35,636 bases of DNA from JAQUCI01 sp964553255 (GCA_964553255.1 CAZKJS010000015.1:1-35636); one strand, 5' to 3'. Shown: positions 6,193 to 13,782, numbered from the stretch's first letter. A program made the numbers and translations. Notes: generated by a model from the sequence alone, not told the origin.

Positions 6193-7270
6193 GGATATGA
6201 GAAATAGCACTTGGTATATAAAGTATCAGAATAAAACAAAAAGAGGATTTGAAACTAAAAGAGAAGCTTTGTTGTATGAAGCAAAACTGAAATTACAGTC
6301 AAACAAAGAAATTATATCTATAACATTTAAAGAAGTTGCTTATGATTATTTGAGTTATAAAAGAATAAATTCATCATATGCTACATATGACAAATACCGA
6401 AATTCTATTGAAAGACATATATTACCAAATATTAATGGCAATAAGAACATATCTAAAATTGATGAACTAGATTGTCGTAAATTCTACGAAAGAATTGGAA
6501 ACACCAAATATTCCACTTCATACAAAAACTCTATTTTACAAGTTTTCAAAACAGTATTTAACCATGCAGAGAAATATTTCAATTTAGAGTATACCCCTAC
6601 TAGATTTATGGAGAAATTTAAAACCAGTTTTGATGAAAGCATACAAAAGAATGATAAAGAAAAGAATATCTGGACAGATGAAGAATTTAAATCGTTTATC
6701 AATGAAGTAACGAAATCAAATTATAAATTACTGTTTATATTGTTATATTATACAGGTATGAGGCTAGGAGAAGCTCTAGCATTGACCTGGAATGATTTCA
6801 ATGATCAAAGTATCTCGATAACTAAATCCGTTACGAGAAAAACTAGCAAAGGCTCATATGAGATTAAACAACCTAAAAATGTATCAAGTTATAGAACAGT
6901 TTATCTTGGTAATAACCTAACAGTTTATATGGATGATTACAAAGAGAGGGAAAAACAGATACCTGGTTATAATAATAATTGGTTTATATTCGGGAGAAAT
7001 AATCCACTAGTACTTGCTTCGATAGACAGAACTAAAGAATCAGCAATAAAAAAATCAGGCGTTAAAAGAATAAGAATACATGATTTAAGACATTCTCATG
7101 CATCAAATTTAATAGCAAGTGGTTCAAATATTGTAGCAGTAAGTAAACGTTTGGGTCATTCAGATGTTAATATAACATTAAAAATATATACACACTTACT
7201 GGAATATTCAGATATGGCATTAGTAGACTTAGTTAATTCCAAAGTAGGAGAGCTAGATCAAATAGAATAA
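6179..7270 (+). CDS. int: Tyrosine recombinase (integrase) of the element
   Basis: A 363-residue phage/Tn916-type integrase. The N-terminus (1-45, with WYIKY and FETKREA) is an AP2-like arm-binding domain, residues 50-150 form the core-binding SAM-like domain, and the C-terminal domain holds the catalytic set: Arg195 (YTGMRLGEAL), likely Lys233 (QPKNVSSYR), His301 and Arg304 (HDLRH), His327 (LGHSD) and nucleophile Tyr337 (IYTHL). All are present, so it should be active. It would act on the 18-bp core in tRNA-Ala and on the CTTCTCA arm repeats. Unusually, int is not next to either att site; 3 kb of restriction-modification cargo separate it from the tRNA. Confidence 0.95.
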   Translation: MPAYKDMRNSTWYIKYQNKTKRGFETKREALLYEAKLKLQSNKEIISITFKEVAYDYLSYKRINSSYATYDKYRNSIERHILPNINGNKNISKIDELDCRKFYERIGNTKYSTSYKNSILQVFKTVFNHAEKYFNLEYTPTRFMEKFKTSFDESIQKNDKEKNIWTDEEFKSFINEVTKSNYKLLFILLYYTGMRLGEALALTWNDFNDQSISITKSVTRKTSKGSYEIKQPKNVSSYRTVYLGNNLTVYMDDYKEREKQIPGYNNNWFIFGRNNPLVLASIDRTKESAIKKSGVKRIRIHDLRHSHASNLIASGSNIVAVSKRLGHSDVNITLKIYTHLLEYSDMALVDLVNSKVGELDQIE

Positions 7271-7351
7271 CTTCACTCAGTGGACATTTAATCAGCATAA
7301 AGATAAGTTAAATTTTGGCTTAATATTAACTAAGTATAAAAAGCAAAAACA

Positions 7352-7360
7352 TGTTAAAAT
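7352..7360 (+). promoter_or_regulatory. Extended -10 promoter for the restriction-modification operon
   Basis: TGTTAAAAT lies 26 bases before the first methyltransferase ATG, in the 115-base gap after int. A TTGGCT/TATAAA pair (7315-7340) is a second, less well spaced candidate. The palindrome TTAATATTAA (7320-7329) could be an operator. A separate promoter lets the methyltransferases be made independently of rep-int. Confidence 0.4.
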
Positions 7361-7385
7361 AACAGTCAGATAGATATGGTGAATA

Positions 7386-8228
7386 ATGAAAATGAAAAAG
7401 AATATTGTATATTATAAATCGGCAAAAACTATGGTGGAAATAGATGATGAATCTATTGATTTAATAATTACTTCTCCTCCTTATTTTAATATTAAGGATT
7501 ACTCCAAGAATGGATATCAAGATACAATTCATTCAGAAAGGATGAAAGAAGATATAGGATCATTAAATGACTATGAACAATATTTACATGAATTATTAAG
7601 TGTGTGGATAGATTGTGAACGCGTTCTGAAACCAAACGGCAAACTAGTAATTAATGTGCCTCTTATGCCAATGAAAAAGAAAGATTACACCACACATTTA
7701 AATCGACACATATTTGATCTACAAAGCGATATTCAAAATACTATATTAAAAAATACTGAATTATTTCTCATGGATATATATATTTGGAATAGAACTAATT
7801 CAACCAAAAGGTTAATGTTTGGTAGTTATCCTTACCCTAGGAATTTTTATGCACAAAACACAATTGAATTTATTACTGTTTATGTTAAAGAAGGTAAGGA
7901 TATAAATAAAGTTTCCAAAGAGATTAAGGAAGAAAGCAAATTATCTCAAGCAGAATGGGTTGAATATACTAAACAAATTTGGGATATACCTATTCCAAAT
8001 AAAAAAGATTCTGCGTTTGGACAACACCCTGCTTTAATGCCAGAGGAAATTGTAAAAAGATGTATTAGAATGTTTTCTTTTGTAGGTGATACTATACTCG
8101 ACCCATTTGCCGGAAGTGGAACAACATTAAAAGTAGCCAAAGAGTTAAAAAGGAATTTTATAGGATATGAGATATATAAAAACTTTAAGAAAGCTATAAC
8201 TGAGAAGGTAGGTAATATTGATGAGTAA
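7386..8228 (+). CDS. DNA methyltransferase, beta class, TSPPY type (probably N4-cytosine)
   Basis: A 280-residue DNA methyltransferase. Catalytic motif IV TSPPY (residues 29-33) comes first and the SAM-binding motif I DPFAGSGTT (239-247) comes last, so it is of the beta class. The SPPY form is most common in N4-cytosine enzymes, though some N6-adenine enzymes have it. The target-recognition part should lie between, about 60-200. It is followed with overlap by a second methyltransferase of the DPPY type, then by an HNH nuclease. Two methyltransferases with different chemistry suit an asymmetric recognition site whose strands are modified separately (type IIS-like). The specificity cannot be read from sequence. 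Confidence 0.9.
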   Translation: MKMKKNIVYYKSAKTMVEIDDESIDLIITSPPYFNIKDYSKNGYQDTIHSERMKEDIGSLNDYEQYLHELLSVWIDCERVLKPNGKLVINVPLMPMKKKDYTTHLNRHIFDLQSDIQNTILKNTELFLMDIYIWNRTNSTKRLMFGSYPYPRNFYAQNTIEFITVYVKEGKDINKVSKEIKEESKLSQAEWVEYTKQIWDIPIPNKKDSAFGQHPALMPEEIVKRCIRMFSFVGDTILDPFAGSGTTLKVAKELKRNFIGYEIYKNFKKAITEKVGNIDE

Positions 8229-9009
8229 AACCTTAGAACTGGATCATATATATCAAATGGATGTTATTGATTTCCTAAATAAATTAGATAATGAATCTTT
8301 AGACTTAGCAATTGTAGATCCCCCCTATAACATGAGCAAAGATAAGTGGGATACCTTTAATTCTGAAAAGGACTACTTTGACTTTACATACAAATGGCTA
8401 AATTTGATGATTCGGAAGATGAAAAAATCAGGTTCGTTTTATCTGTTTAACACACCCTATAATTCTGCAATAATATTGTATTATTTGAAACAATATGAGG
8501 ATATTTATTTTAAGAATTGGATAACCTGGTATAAAAAGGATGGTTTCTCTTCTACAAGAAAAAAATATGTAAATAATCAAGAAACTATTTTGTTTTATTC
8601 TTTGAATGAAAACAAATATACATTCAACAGTGATGATGTACGTCAACCTTATTTATCCACTAGCAGAATAGAAGCTGCAAAGACAAAAGGAATTCTAAAA
8701 AATGGTAAACGGTGGTTTCCGAACGAGCAAGGTAGATTATGTACAGATGTTTGGGAGATCACATCTCAAAGACATTTACAAAAGCAAAATGGCAAAATAT
8801 TAAAGCAAGAACATCCGACACCAAAACCAATTGAAATGATTGAAAGGATGATTCTAGCTAGTAGCAATGATAATGACATTGTTTTAGATCTATTTAGTGG
8901 TACTGGGACTACTAGTTATGTTGCTAAAAAATTAAAAAGACGATATATTGGATGTGAATTACAATCGGAATACATTGAAATAATAAATAAACGATTATTG
9001 GAGGTTTAA
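8221..9009 (+). CDS. DNA methyltransferase, beta class, DPPY type (N6-adenine)
   Basis: A 262-residue enzyme with motif IV DPPYN (residues 33-37) at the N-terminus and motif I LDLFSGTGTT near the C-terminus: beta class, with the DPPY form typical of N6-adenine methylation. ATG 8221 is chosen over the preceding TTG; AAGGTAGG upstream serves as ribosome binding site, and the start overlaps the previous gene by 8 bases, which suggests translational coupling. The middle (WYKKDGFSS, and HPTPKPIEMIERMI before motif I) is typical of small stand-alone modification enzymes. It should protect the second strand or half-site against the nuclease encoded next. Confidence 0.92.
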   Translation: MSKTLELDHIYQMDVIDFLNKLDNESLDLAIVDPPYNMSKDKWDTFNSEKDYFDFTYKWLNLMIRKMKKSGSFYLFNTPYNSAIILYYLKQYEDIYFKNWITWYKKDGFSSTRKKYVNNQETILFYSLNENKYTFNSDDVRQPYLSTSRIEAAKTKGILKNGKRWFPNEQGRLCTDVWEITSQRHLQKQNGKILKQEHPTPKPIEMIERMILASSNDNDIVLDLFSGTGTTSYVAKKLKRRYIGCELQSEYIEIINKRLLEV

Positions 9010-9010
9010 A

Positions 9011-10231
9011 ATGAATACTTTAGAACTTATTAAGATTGATCCAAGTAAAAAGATATTTCAATTTCTTGAAAAGAGAATTAGAAGTGATAACTATAGAGGT
9101 AATCAATTATCTCAACACAATCGATATGATTTAAAGTTAGTAAAGAAAACATTAAAATTATTATATGATTATTCAGGAATGGATCTTATGCAGATAAGAG
9201 ATACCGATCTTTCTAAAAGACCCTTTAATAATGAAGGTGAAAAGACTTATGCTGAGTATGTAAATTCCATTTCATTAGAAGTTAAAAGAGGAACACAAGA
9301 TTCAGTTAGAAAAAATTTGTTTGTAGATTTTCATAGAATGGGCTTTATTTTTAGATATGATGAATACAAAAAAATAATCCTACCTTACGAAAGGAAACAT
9401 GTTAAATATGTGTCTCTAAGCAAATTAGGAAAAGAATTTGCTTTTAACGATAATTTGTTCGAAACTAATATTTTATATTCTAGAGGAATAGATAACTTAC
9501 TTAAAGGCATAATTGATGATCTAATGTATTTAATTTTGTATTTGAATAAGCTTACTATTGATGAATATACATTTTTCGTTTCATTTCTAAATATAGAGAT
9601 GGATGGTGAATATTATGGTAAGGATCATATCATTGATATGATAAAAGAATACAGAAGTTTGTCTCGATATACAAAAGATGCATTAAGAAATTCAATTAAA
9701 AATTATTGTAATCCTGATAATTTTTCAGGGGACAAAACTAAGAAAAGAGATTTTCATAATTGGATAAATGAATCACAGCAGGTATTTATGTTATTGAATC
9801 AAACAGTTTTTTTCGAAAAAAGAGAAAACACAATATTTGCTAAGATAGGTGTAAACGCAATTTACGATACAAGTGAAAAACTGAATAGATCATTGGCAGA
9901 AAAATTAAAGTATTATACATATCATAGTGTTAAAAAGAAAATTGGATTTGAATTACACCATGTAGTACCATTATCGTGGTCGAGAAATAGAAACGAATAT
10001 GCCGTTCTAGACAACCATAAAAATCTTGTATATATTGATGGTTATTCTCACTCTAAAATAACACAAAATAGAAATCTAAATGTAATCATTGATTTTATAG
10101 ATCAAGATATAATATTTAGTGATTACAATGATTCAAAAGTACATTGTAAAAATGTTGATCAAATATTATATAACCCCAAAAATCAAAGTGAAATGAAAAA
10201 TTATAATATTTCTATTTTAAATAGTCTATAG
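9011..10231 (+). CDS. HNH restriction endonuclease (putative)
   Basis: A 406-residue protein beginning one base after the preceding stop, with GGAGG at good distance. The C-terminal domain has an HNH (beta-beta-alpha-Me) core: FELHHVVPLSW with His316/His317, Asn338 in NHKNLVYI, and His347 in YSHSK. These fit the general base and metal ligands of the family. The first 300 residues are lysine- and tyrosine-rich, with no motif I recognise, and would hold the DNA-recognition part. Tight coupling to two methyltransferases makes it the cleaving partner of a type II (probably IIS) system. A methyl-directed nuclease is excluded by the partner enzymes only by inference. It ends 72 bases before the right att core. 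Confidence 0.82.
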   Translation: MNTLELIKIDPSKKIFQFLEKRIRSDNYRGNQLSQHNRYDLKLVKKTLKLLYDYSGMDLMQIRDTDLSKRPFNNEGEKTYAEYVNSISLEVKRGTQDSVRKNLFVDFHRMGFIFRYDEYKKIILPYERKHVKYVSLSKLGKEFAFNDNLFETNILYSRGIDNLLKGIIDDLMYLILYLNKLTIDEYTFFVSFLNIEMDGEYYGKDHIIDMIKEYRSLSRYTKDALRNSIKNYCNPDNFSGDKTKKRDFHNWINESQQVFMLLNQTVFFEKRENTIFAKIGVNAIYDTSEKLNRSLAEKLKYYTYHSVKKKIGFELHHVVPLSWSRNRNEYAVLDNHKNLVYIDGYSHSKITQNRNLNVIIDFIDQDIIFSDYNDSKVHCKNVDQILYNPKNQSEMKNYNISILNSL

Positions 10232-10243
10232 TGTAATAAGTTA

Positions 10244-10266
10244 ACTTCTCAATATCTTCTCACTAA
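10244..10266 (+). repeat. Right arm-type direct repeats (CTTCTCA x2)
   Basis: CTTCTCA at 10245-10251 and 10256-10262, again 11 bp apart. The 22-base block matches the left-end block (4179-4200) at 20 positions, and a GTTAAC precedes both. This fits paired integrase arm sites inside each end of the element. Confidence 0.65.
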
Positions 10267-10268
10267 AC

Positions 10269-10293
10269 AAAAAAACCGTCTATTTAAACGGTT
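10269..10293 (-). terminator. Intrinsic terminator downstream of tRNA-Ala
   Basis: Read on the minus strand, AACCGT and ACGGTT pair around an 8-base loop and are followed by TTTTT. It lies just inside the element next to the att core, so the mobile element brings a replacement terminator for the tRNA transcript whose own one was displaced by about 6.2 kb. Confidence 0.7.
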
Positions 10294-10302
10294 AATTGTC
10301 TC

Positions 10303-10320
10303 TTGGTGGAGATGAGGGGA
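10303..10320 (+). repeat. Right attachment site core (att) inside tRNA-Ala
   Basis: Same 18 bases as 4057-4074. It covers the encoded CCA, the acceptor 3' strand and the start of the T arm. Insertion therefore leaves the tRNA sequence whole, the usual strategy of tRNA-targeting integrases. Confidence 0.9.
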
Positions 10321-10379
10321 TTCGAACCCCCGACCTCTAACATGCGAAGCTAGCGCTCTCCCAACTGAGCTACACCCCC
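10304..10379 (-). tRNA. tRNA-Ala, anticodon CGC
   Basis: A 76-base cloverleaf read on the minus strand. Acceptor GGGGGTG pairs with CATCTCC (two G-U pairs). A D arm with GCTC/GAGC follows, then anticodon stem CTAGC/GTTAG with loop TTCGCAT (anticodon CGC), a T arm with GGTTCGAAT, discriminator A and an encoded CCA. CGC reads only the GCG codon, so a second tRNA-Ala with TGC should exist elsewhere. Its 3' end is the attachment site of the element. Confidence 0.93.
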
Positions 10380-10442
10380 AAACAGTGAATATTATAGCAC
10401 AATATATTTAACGTTTAATATCAAGTTAATGTAACGACATAT

Positions 10443-10474
10443 AAAAAGCTTTGGCACAAAGACCAAAGCTTTTT
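10443..10474 (-). terminator. Terminator after rsgI
   Basis: AAAAAGCTTTGG (10443-10454) and CCAAAGCTTTTT (10463-10474) form a 12-bp perfect stem ending in a run of T on either strand. It closes the sigI-rsgI transcript two bases after the rsgI stop. Confidence 0.9.
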
Positions 10475-10476
10475 AG

Positions 10477-11373
10477 TTAATTCTTCTTACCAGGATCAGT
10501 TGGTTTATTCCCTGATGGTTCATCATTTGGTCTAGTTTGACCTTGATCGCGATCAAGATCTCCAGCTTCATTTTGGTTTTGGTTTTGACCTTGGTCATCA
10601 CCATTTTGATTTCCTTGCTCACTGCCATTTTGGTTACCTTGTTCATTGCTGTTAGGGTTTCCTTTTTCTTCATTATACTGTGACATAATCTCTCTAACTG
10701 ATACATCAACATACTCATCAACATCTTCAGGGTCAACATTAAGCAGGTTAACAATTAAATTGTACTTACCAGGAGTTATTCCATCAATCGCTTTAGCGGC
10801 TATTACCATATCATATCCTATTCTTACAACAGCTACTTCAGCATGTATGCCATTCTCATCAATGCGATTTTGAATGGAGGAACGTATTCTTACCGTTAAT
10901 TGATCATCTTCATTTTGATTGCGTGTGCTTGTTGCGACCATAATCTGATTTTCTTTATCAATTGGTAGATAGCCTTGTTTTTCCATTTGCTCGATCGCTG
11001 TATTAAGGGCATCTTCTATTTTCATGTTCATGACTTTAACTCTCGCTAATACTTGTTCTGCTTCTTCATTAACCCCTTCAGCTTTGATAACTCTTTCAAA
11101 CATGTTTACTTCCATTACTATACCTGGATTGACATCAAGACTGACATTATAAGTTGGTGTGTAGTAAGCATAAACACCACCACTTAATAAAACGATAAAT
11201 AACGCAGCTGTTGCCAATAGATATCCTAAACGATATCTTGTTGTTTGTTTAGCTTCTTTCATGTTAAGTACATCTCCTATCATTAAGTTTTTGTTTCTGA
11301 TCATTAGGATGGTACCATCAGCAGTCATAATGACTGCTTTTCCTTTTTTGATCGCAACGACAGTGGCTTTCAT
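10477..11373 (-). CDS. rsgI: Anti-sigma-I factor RsgI-like membrane protein
   Basis: A 298-residue single-pass membrane protein. Residues 1-45 form the RsgI N-terminal beta domain that binds SigI in the cytoplasm. Residues 50-70 are a transmembrane helix, and 73-200 form the conserved extracellular region (YNVSLDVNPGIVMEVN). The tail from about 234 is a low-complexity Asn/Gln/Gly-rich linker with repeated EQGNQNG units. In other Bacillota this end carries a carbohydrate-binding or hydrolase domain that senses polysaccharide or wall stress; here there is only the linker, so the sensing mode differs or is lost. Its ATG overlaps the sigI stop by 4 bases. Confidence 0.88.
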   Translation of the reverse strand: MKATVVAIKKGKAVIMTADGTILMIRNKNLMIGDVLNMKEAKQTTRYRLGYLLATAALFIVLLSGGVYAYYTPTYNVSLDVNPGIVMEVNMFERVIKAEGVNEEAEQVLARVKVMNMKIEDALNTAIEQMEKQGYLPIDKENQIMVATSTRNQNEDDQLTVRIRSSIQNRIDENGIHAEVAVVRIGYDMVIAAKAIDGITPGKYNLIVNLLNVDPEDVDEYVDVSVREIMSQYNEEKGNPNSNEQGNQNGSEQGNQNGDDQGQNQNQNEAGDLDRDQGQTRPNDEPSGNKPTDPGKKN

Positions 11374-12036
11374 CTTTGTACCTCTTTCTTGATATAGCTT
11401 ACATATGTTTTGAGATAGGGATAATCCCCGTCAAGTATTTCAGCTACTGCTATTAAATACTTACGATAACGATCGATAAATTTCCGGGGTACTCCTGTAC
11501 TTTTTTCTAATAATTTTATTGGCAACTGTTTGGATGACCTTAATGCAATCATTAAATCGTAATTGTTTAGTAATGTTTCAATAAGTAAACCACAGATTTC
11601 TTTGGTCTTGATAGCTTTTGGTGAATTCGCTACTAAATCAATAAATGTAAATCCATATTCTTCAAGCACTTGTGTTATTGCTTCAATCTCATATTTTAGT
11701 TTACGATCAGTCTTATCAGTCGCTTGCTGATCTTTTATCCATTCAACCGGCACTTCTTGATCATATTTTTTTTGTTGTCGAAAATGGTCAATCAAGTGTT
11801 GCTTAATGATCATTTGAGCAAAGGCAATAAAACTTCCACGTTTGTACTCATATTTCTTAACAGCGTTATAATAAGCAATTAGTGCTATTGACCATTCATC
11901 ATCACTCTTTGTAAGATAGCGACGTGTTGTTTTTATCGCTTCTTTCATGATAAAAAAACTGCTGTTTTTCAATTAATTCAGCTAATAGTTCTTCATTGTT
12001 TTTTGCTGCTAACACCATTTCGTCAATATCGCGCAT
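11370..12036 (-). pseudogene. sigI: RNA polymerase sigma factor SigI, frameshifted at a T7 run
   Basis: The 3' frame (to 11370) encodes SigI regions 2 to 4: SDDEWSIALIAYYNAVKKY, GSFIAFAQMIIKQHLIDHF, and the C-terminal YRKYLIAVAEIL. The only in-frame start there is a TTG inside the conserved region. Upstream, ATG 12036 opens another frame reading MRDIDEMVLAAKN then ELLAELIEKQQFF, exactly the missing SigI N-terminus. The frames join if the run of seven T on the coding strand (A7 at 11952-11958) is read as six, giving a 221-residue protein of normal size. As written, the upstream frame ends in TGA after 16 more codons. Explanations: homopolymer sequence error, real inactivation, a phase-variable switch, or ribosomal slippage on UUUUUUU. 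The intact overlapping rsgI suggests the product is still made. Confidence 0.85.
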
Positions 12037-12089
12037 TGTTTTACCCTAATATAATTTTATCACGAACTATCGATAATAGGGGAAATTAA

Positions 12090-12109
12090 AAGCTCAGTAT
12101 TCTGAGCTT
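12090..12109 (-). terminator. Terminator after degV
   Basis: AAGCTCAG (12090-12097) and CTGAGCTT (12102-12109) form a perfect 8-bp stem with loop TATT. On the minus strand it follows the degV stop and runs into TTTAATTT. It separates degV from sigI. Confidence 0.75.
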
Positions 12110-12114
12110 AAATA

Positions 12115-12945
12115 TTAATCTTCATTATCTTTTAATATATATTGTACTGCAACGCATCCTGGACCACCTTGTGTGATCATAACTGGTGATAATTCCATTA
12201 TTTCAATTTCAATGTTTTCAAAACGAGCTTTAATGCGACTTGCAGCATTACTTGCAACATCAGCATTCTGTGAATGTGAAATGAATACCATGTGATTATG
12301 ATTGACACCATTTTCAAGCATCTTATCAATAATACGATCAATTGCTTGATTCCATGTTCTACCATAACCTAGTTTCTCAAGTTTCTCACTACCCTCAGTT
12401 TGGGTTACGATAGGTTTTAACTTGATTAATCCACCTAAAGTAGCGGCCAAAGGTGAAAGTCTACCACCTCTTCTTAAAAATGAAAAATCATTAGGAATCA
12501 GATATGATTGACATTCACTCAAGCATTTGTTCATTCTTGCGATTATTTCGTCAACTGGTTTATCTTTGATTAAACGCGCTGCTAATCTTACAAGATACTT
12601 TTGTGTTCCAGCTAGCGTTTTTGAGTTAAACAACTTAATATGTTTAATATCATTACCTTCAATGATACCAAGTGCCGAATCATAAGTAGCACTCAATCCT
12701 TTTGTCATGGCAATATGTAAAGCTTCATCAACACTATCATAAGCCTCCATAACCTCACCAATTGCTGGCTGAGATGACGCCGGAACACTAGTTTGAATCA
12801 TTTCAACAAACTTATCAGCATCTAATTCAAAATAATCACGATAGTTTTTGCCATCAACGGCAACTTGAAGGGGTAATAAGATAATGTCTAAATCTTTAGC
12901 TTCTTGCTGGCTCATGATTGAGCCGGTATCAGTTATAAGTTTCAT
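12115..12945 (-). CDS. DegV family fatty-acid-binding protein
   Basis: A 276-residue DegV/FakB-type protein, of normal length. In Bacillota these bind a fatty acid and present it to the kinase FakA for phosphorylation and entry into phospholipids. Visible signatures: ITDTGSIMSQQEA at the N-terminus (family TDS-like loop), TSVPASSQPAIG (residues about 53-64, the conserved TSQPS region), and FLRRGGRLSP, the conserved arginine/glycine loop near the fatty-acid carboxylate. No fakA is adjacent. It is flanked by its own terminator and a plain intergenic region, so it is monocistronic. Which fatty acid it binds cannot be told. Confidence 0.9.
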   Translation of the reverse strand: MKLITDTGSIMSQQEAKDLDIILLPLQVAVDGKNYRDYFELDADKFVEMIQTSVPASSQPAIGEVMEAYDSVDEALHIAMTKGLSATYDSALGIIEGNDIKHIKLFNSKTLAGTQKYLVRLAARLIKDKPVDEIIARMNKCLSECQSYLIPNDFSFLRRGGRLSPLAATLGGLIKLKPIVTQTEGSEKLEKLGYGRTWNQAIDRIIDKMLENGVNHNHMVFISHSQNADVASNAASRIKARFENIEIEIMELSPVMITQGGPGCVAVQYILKDNED

Positions 12946-13029
12946 TTCATACTTCCTCTAATCAAATAGTATCACACTATGCTCATTCATACTAACAAAT
13001 ACGCTTATTATATTGTGTATTCAACTATA

Positions 13030-13671
13030 CTAGACTAAATACAAGTAAATACCAATAAAATGTACAACGCTAGCCGCTAGAACAAACAAATGCCAGATAC
13101 CATGATTGAAGGGTATCTTCTTGAACCCATAAAATATTGTACCCAAAGTGTATAGAATACCACCACCTAAAATCCACACAAAGAAATCAATGCTTGTCGC
13201 ATTTATGATAGCTTTTATCGGAAATATCGCAATCCAGCCCATTCCAATATAAAGAATTAATGATATTGCTTTGTATTTATCAAATTTCCCATATGTGAGT
13301 ATTTTAAATATTACCCCAATCAAAGCGATTGACCATATTCCAATCAAGAGGACCAGTTTTAGATTACCAGTTAGTTTCAACATTATTATGGGAGTATAGG
13401 TTCCGGCAATAAAAAGGAAGATCGATGAATGATCAAATACTCTAACAAAACTCTTTGTTTTTTCATTAGAAATTCCATGATATATTGAAGATGATGAAAA
13501 CATCGCTATTATACATGTACCATATATACTAAAACTAACAATACGTGTAATGTCATTGGTTTTCACAGCCGGTATAAGTAACATTACTAAAGCGAAAAAA
13601 CCAAAACCAACACCAATGCCATGTGTTATACTATTAAATATTTCTTCTGTCTTACTATGCTTGTTTGTCAT
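13030..13671 (-). CDS. Hemolysin III family / PAQR-like membrane protein
   Basis: A 213-residue protein with about seven transmembrane segments and the metal-site pattern of the HlyIII/PAQR superfamily: SSSIYHGI with Ser and His in the second segment, DHSSIFLFIAGTYTPI in the third, and HGIWHLFVLAASVVHFIGIY at the C-terminus with two or three histidines. The zinc-bound amidase-like site seen in animal PAQR receptors uses these positions. Bacterial members are linked with membrane lipid homeostasis; the old hemolysin name comes from one Bacillus protein. Standing next to degV and upstream of lipid-linked genes is suggestive only. Confidence 0.9.
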   Translation of the reverse strand: MTNKHSKTEEIFNSITHGIGVGFGFFALVMLLIPAVKTNDITRIVSFSIYGTCIIAMFSSSSIYHGISNEKTKSFVRVFDHSSIFLFIAGTYTPIIMLKLTGNLKLVLLIGIWSIALIGVIFKILTYGKFDKYKAISLILYIGMGWIAIFPIKAIINATSIDFFVWILGGGILYTLGTIFYGFKKIPFNHGIWHLFVLAASVVHFIGIYLYLV

Positions 13672-13754
13672 TTTTGCTTACCTCTTATAGTATTTATACA
13701 TTATTTGAAGAATGTTCAAATTTTTACTTATCTAAATGTTAATATAATCTTAAC

Positions 13755-13782
13755 ATTTGCACGTGCCAATATAGTAGCACGC
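13755..13782. promoter_or_regulatory. Inverted repeat between divergent hlyIII-like and glycosyltransferase genes
   Basis: CGTGC and GCACG (about 13762-13782) flank AATATAGTA-like sequence in the 209-base divergent gap, with TATAAT at 13799-13804 further on. An operator shared by both genes is possible. No -35 at correct distance is seen. Confidence 0.25.

Larger units (their letters stand above)
4057..10320. mobile_element. Integrative CRESS-type (HUH Rep) plasmid carrying a restriction-modification cargo, in tRNA-Ala
   Basis: An 18-bp perfect direct repeat, TTGGTGGAGATGAGGGGA, occurs at 4057-4074 and 10303-10320. The right copy is the 3' end of an intact tRNA-Ala gene (minus strand), and the left copy is the displaced end, so the excised circle would be 6,246 bp. 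Between them all genes run on the plus strand: an RHH protein, CRESS-like Rep, DUF3173-like protein, tyrosine integrase, two DNA methyltransferases and an HNH nuclease. Paired CTTCTCA direct repeats near both ends look like integrase arm sites. No relaxase, capsid, or transfer gene is seen. Integrative elements with virus-like Reps are known in Bacillota (the pCRESS plasmids); this combination of parts is what is unusual. Boundaries are strongly supported; mobility today is inference. Confidence 0.9.

Noticed and set aside
4057..10320. Element as a prophage or conjugative element
   Set aside because: No capsid, terminase, relaxase or type IV secretion gene is present in the 6.2 kb.
10541..10680. 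Short tandem repeats as a possible CRISPR or satellite
   Set aside because: They are the coding repeats of the Asn/Gln/Gly-rich RsgI tail; no spacers of constant size are present.
10473..10754. Minus-strand 93-codon frame inside rsgI
   Set aside because: A shadow of the repetitive rsgI tail in another frame, without a ribosome binding site.
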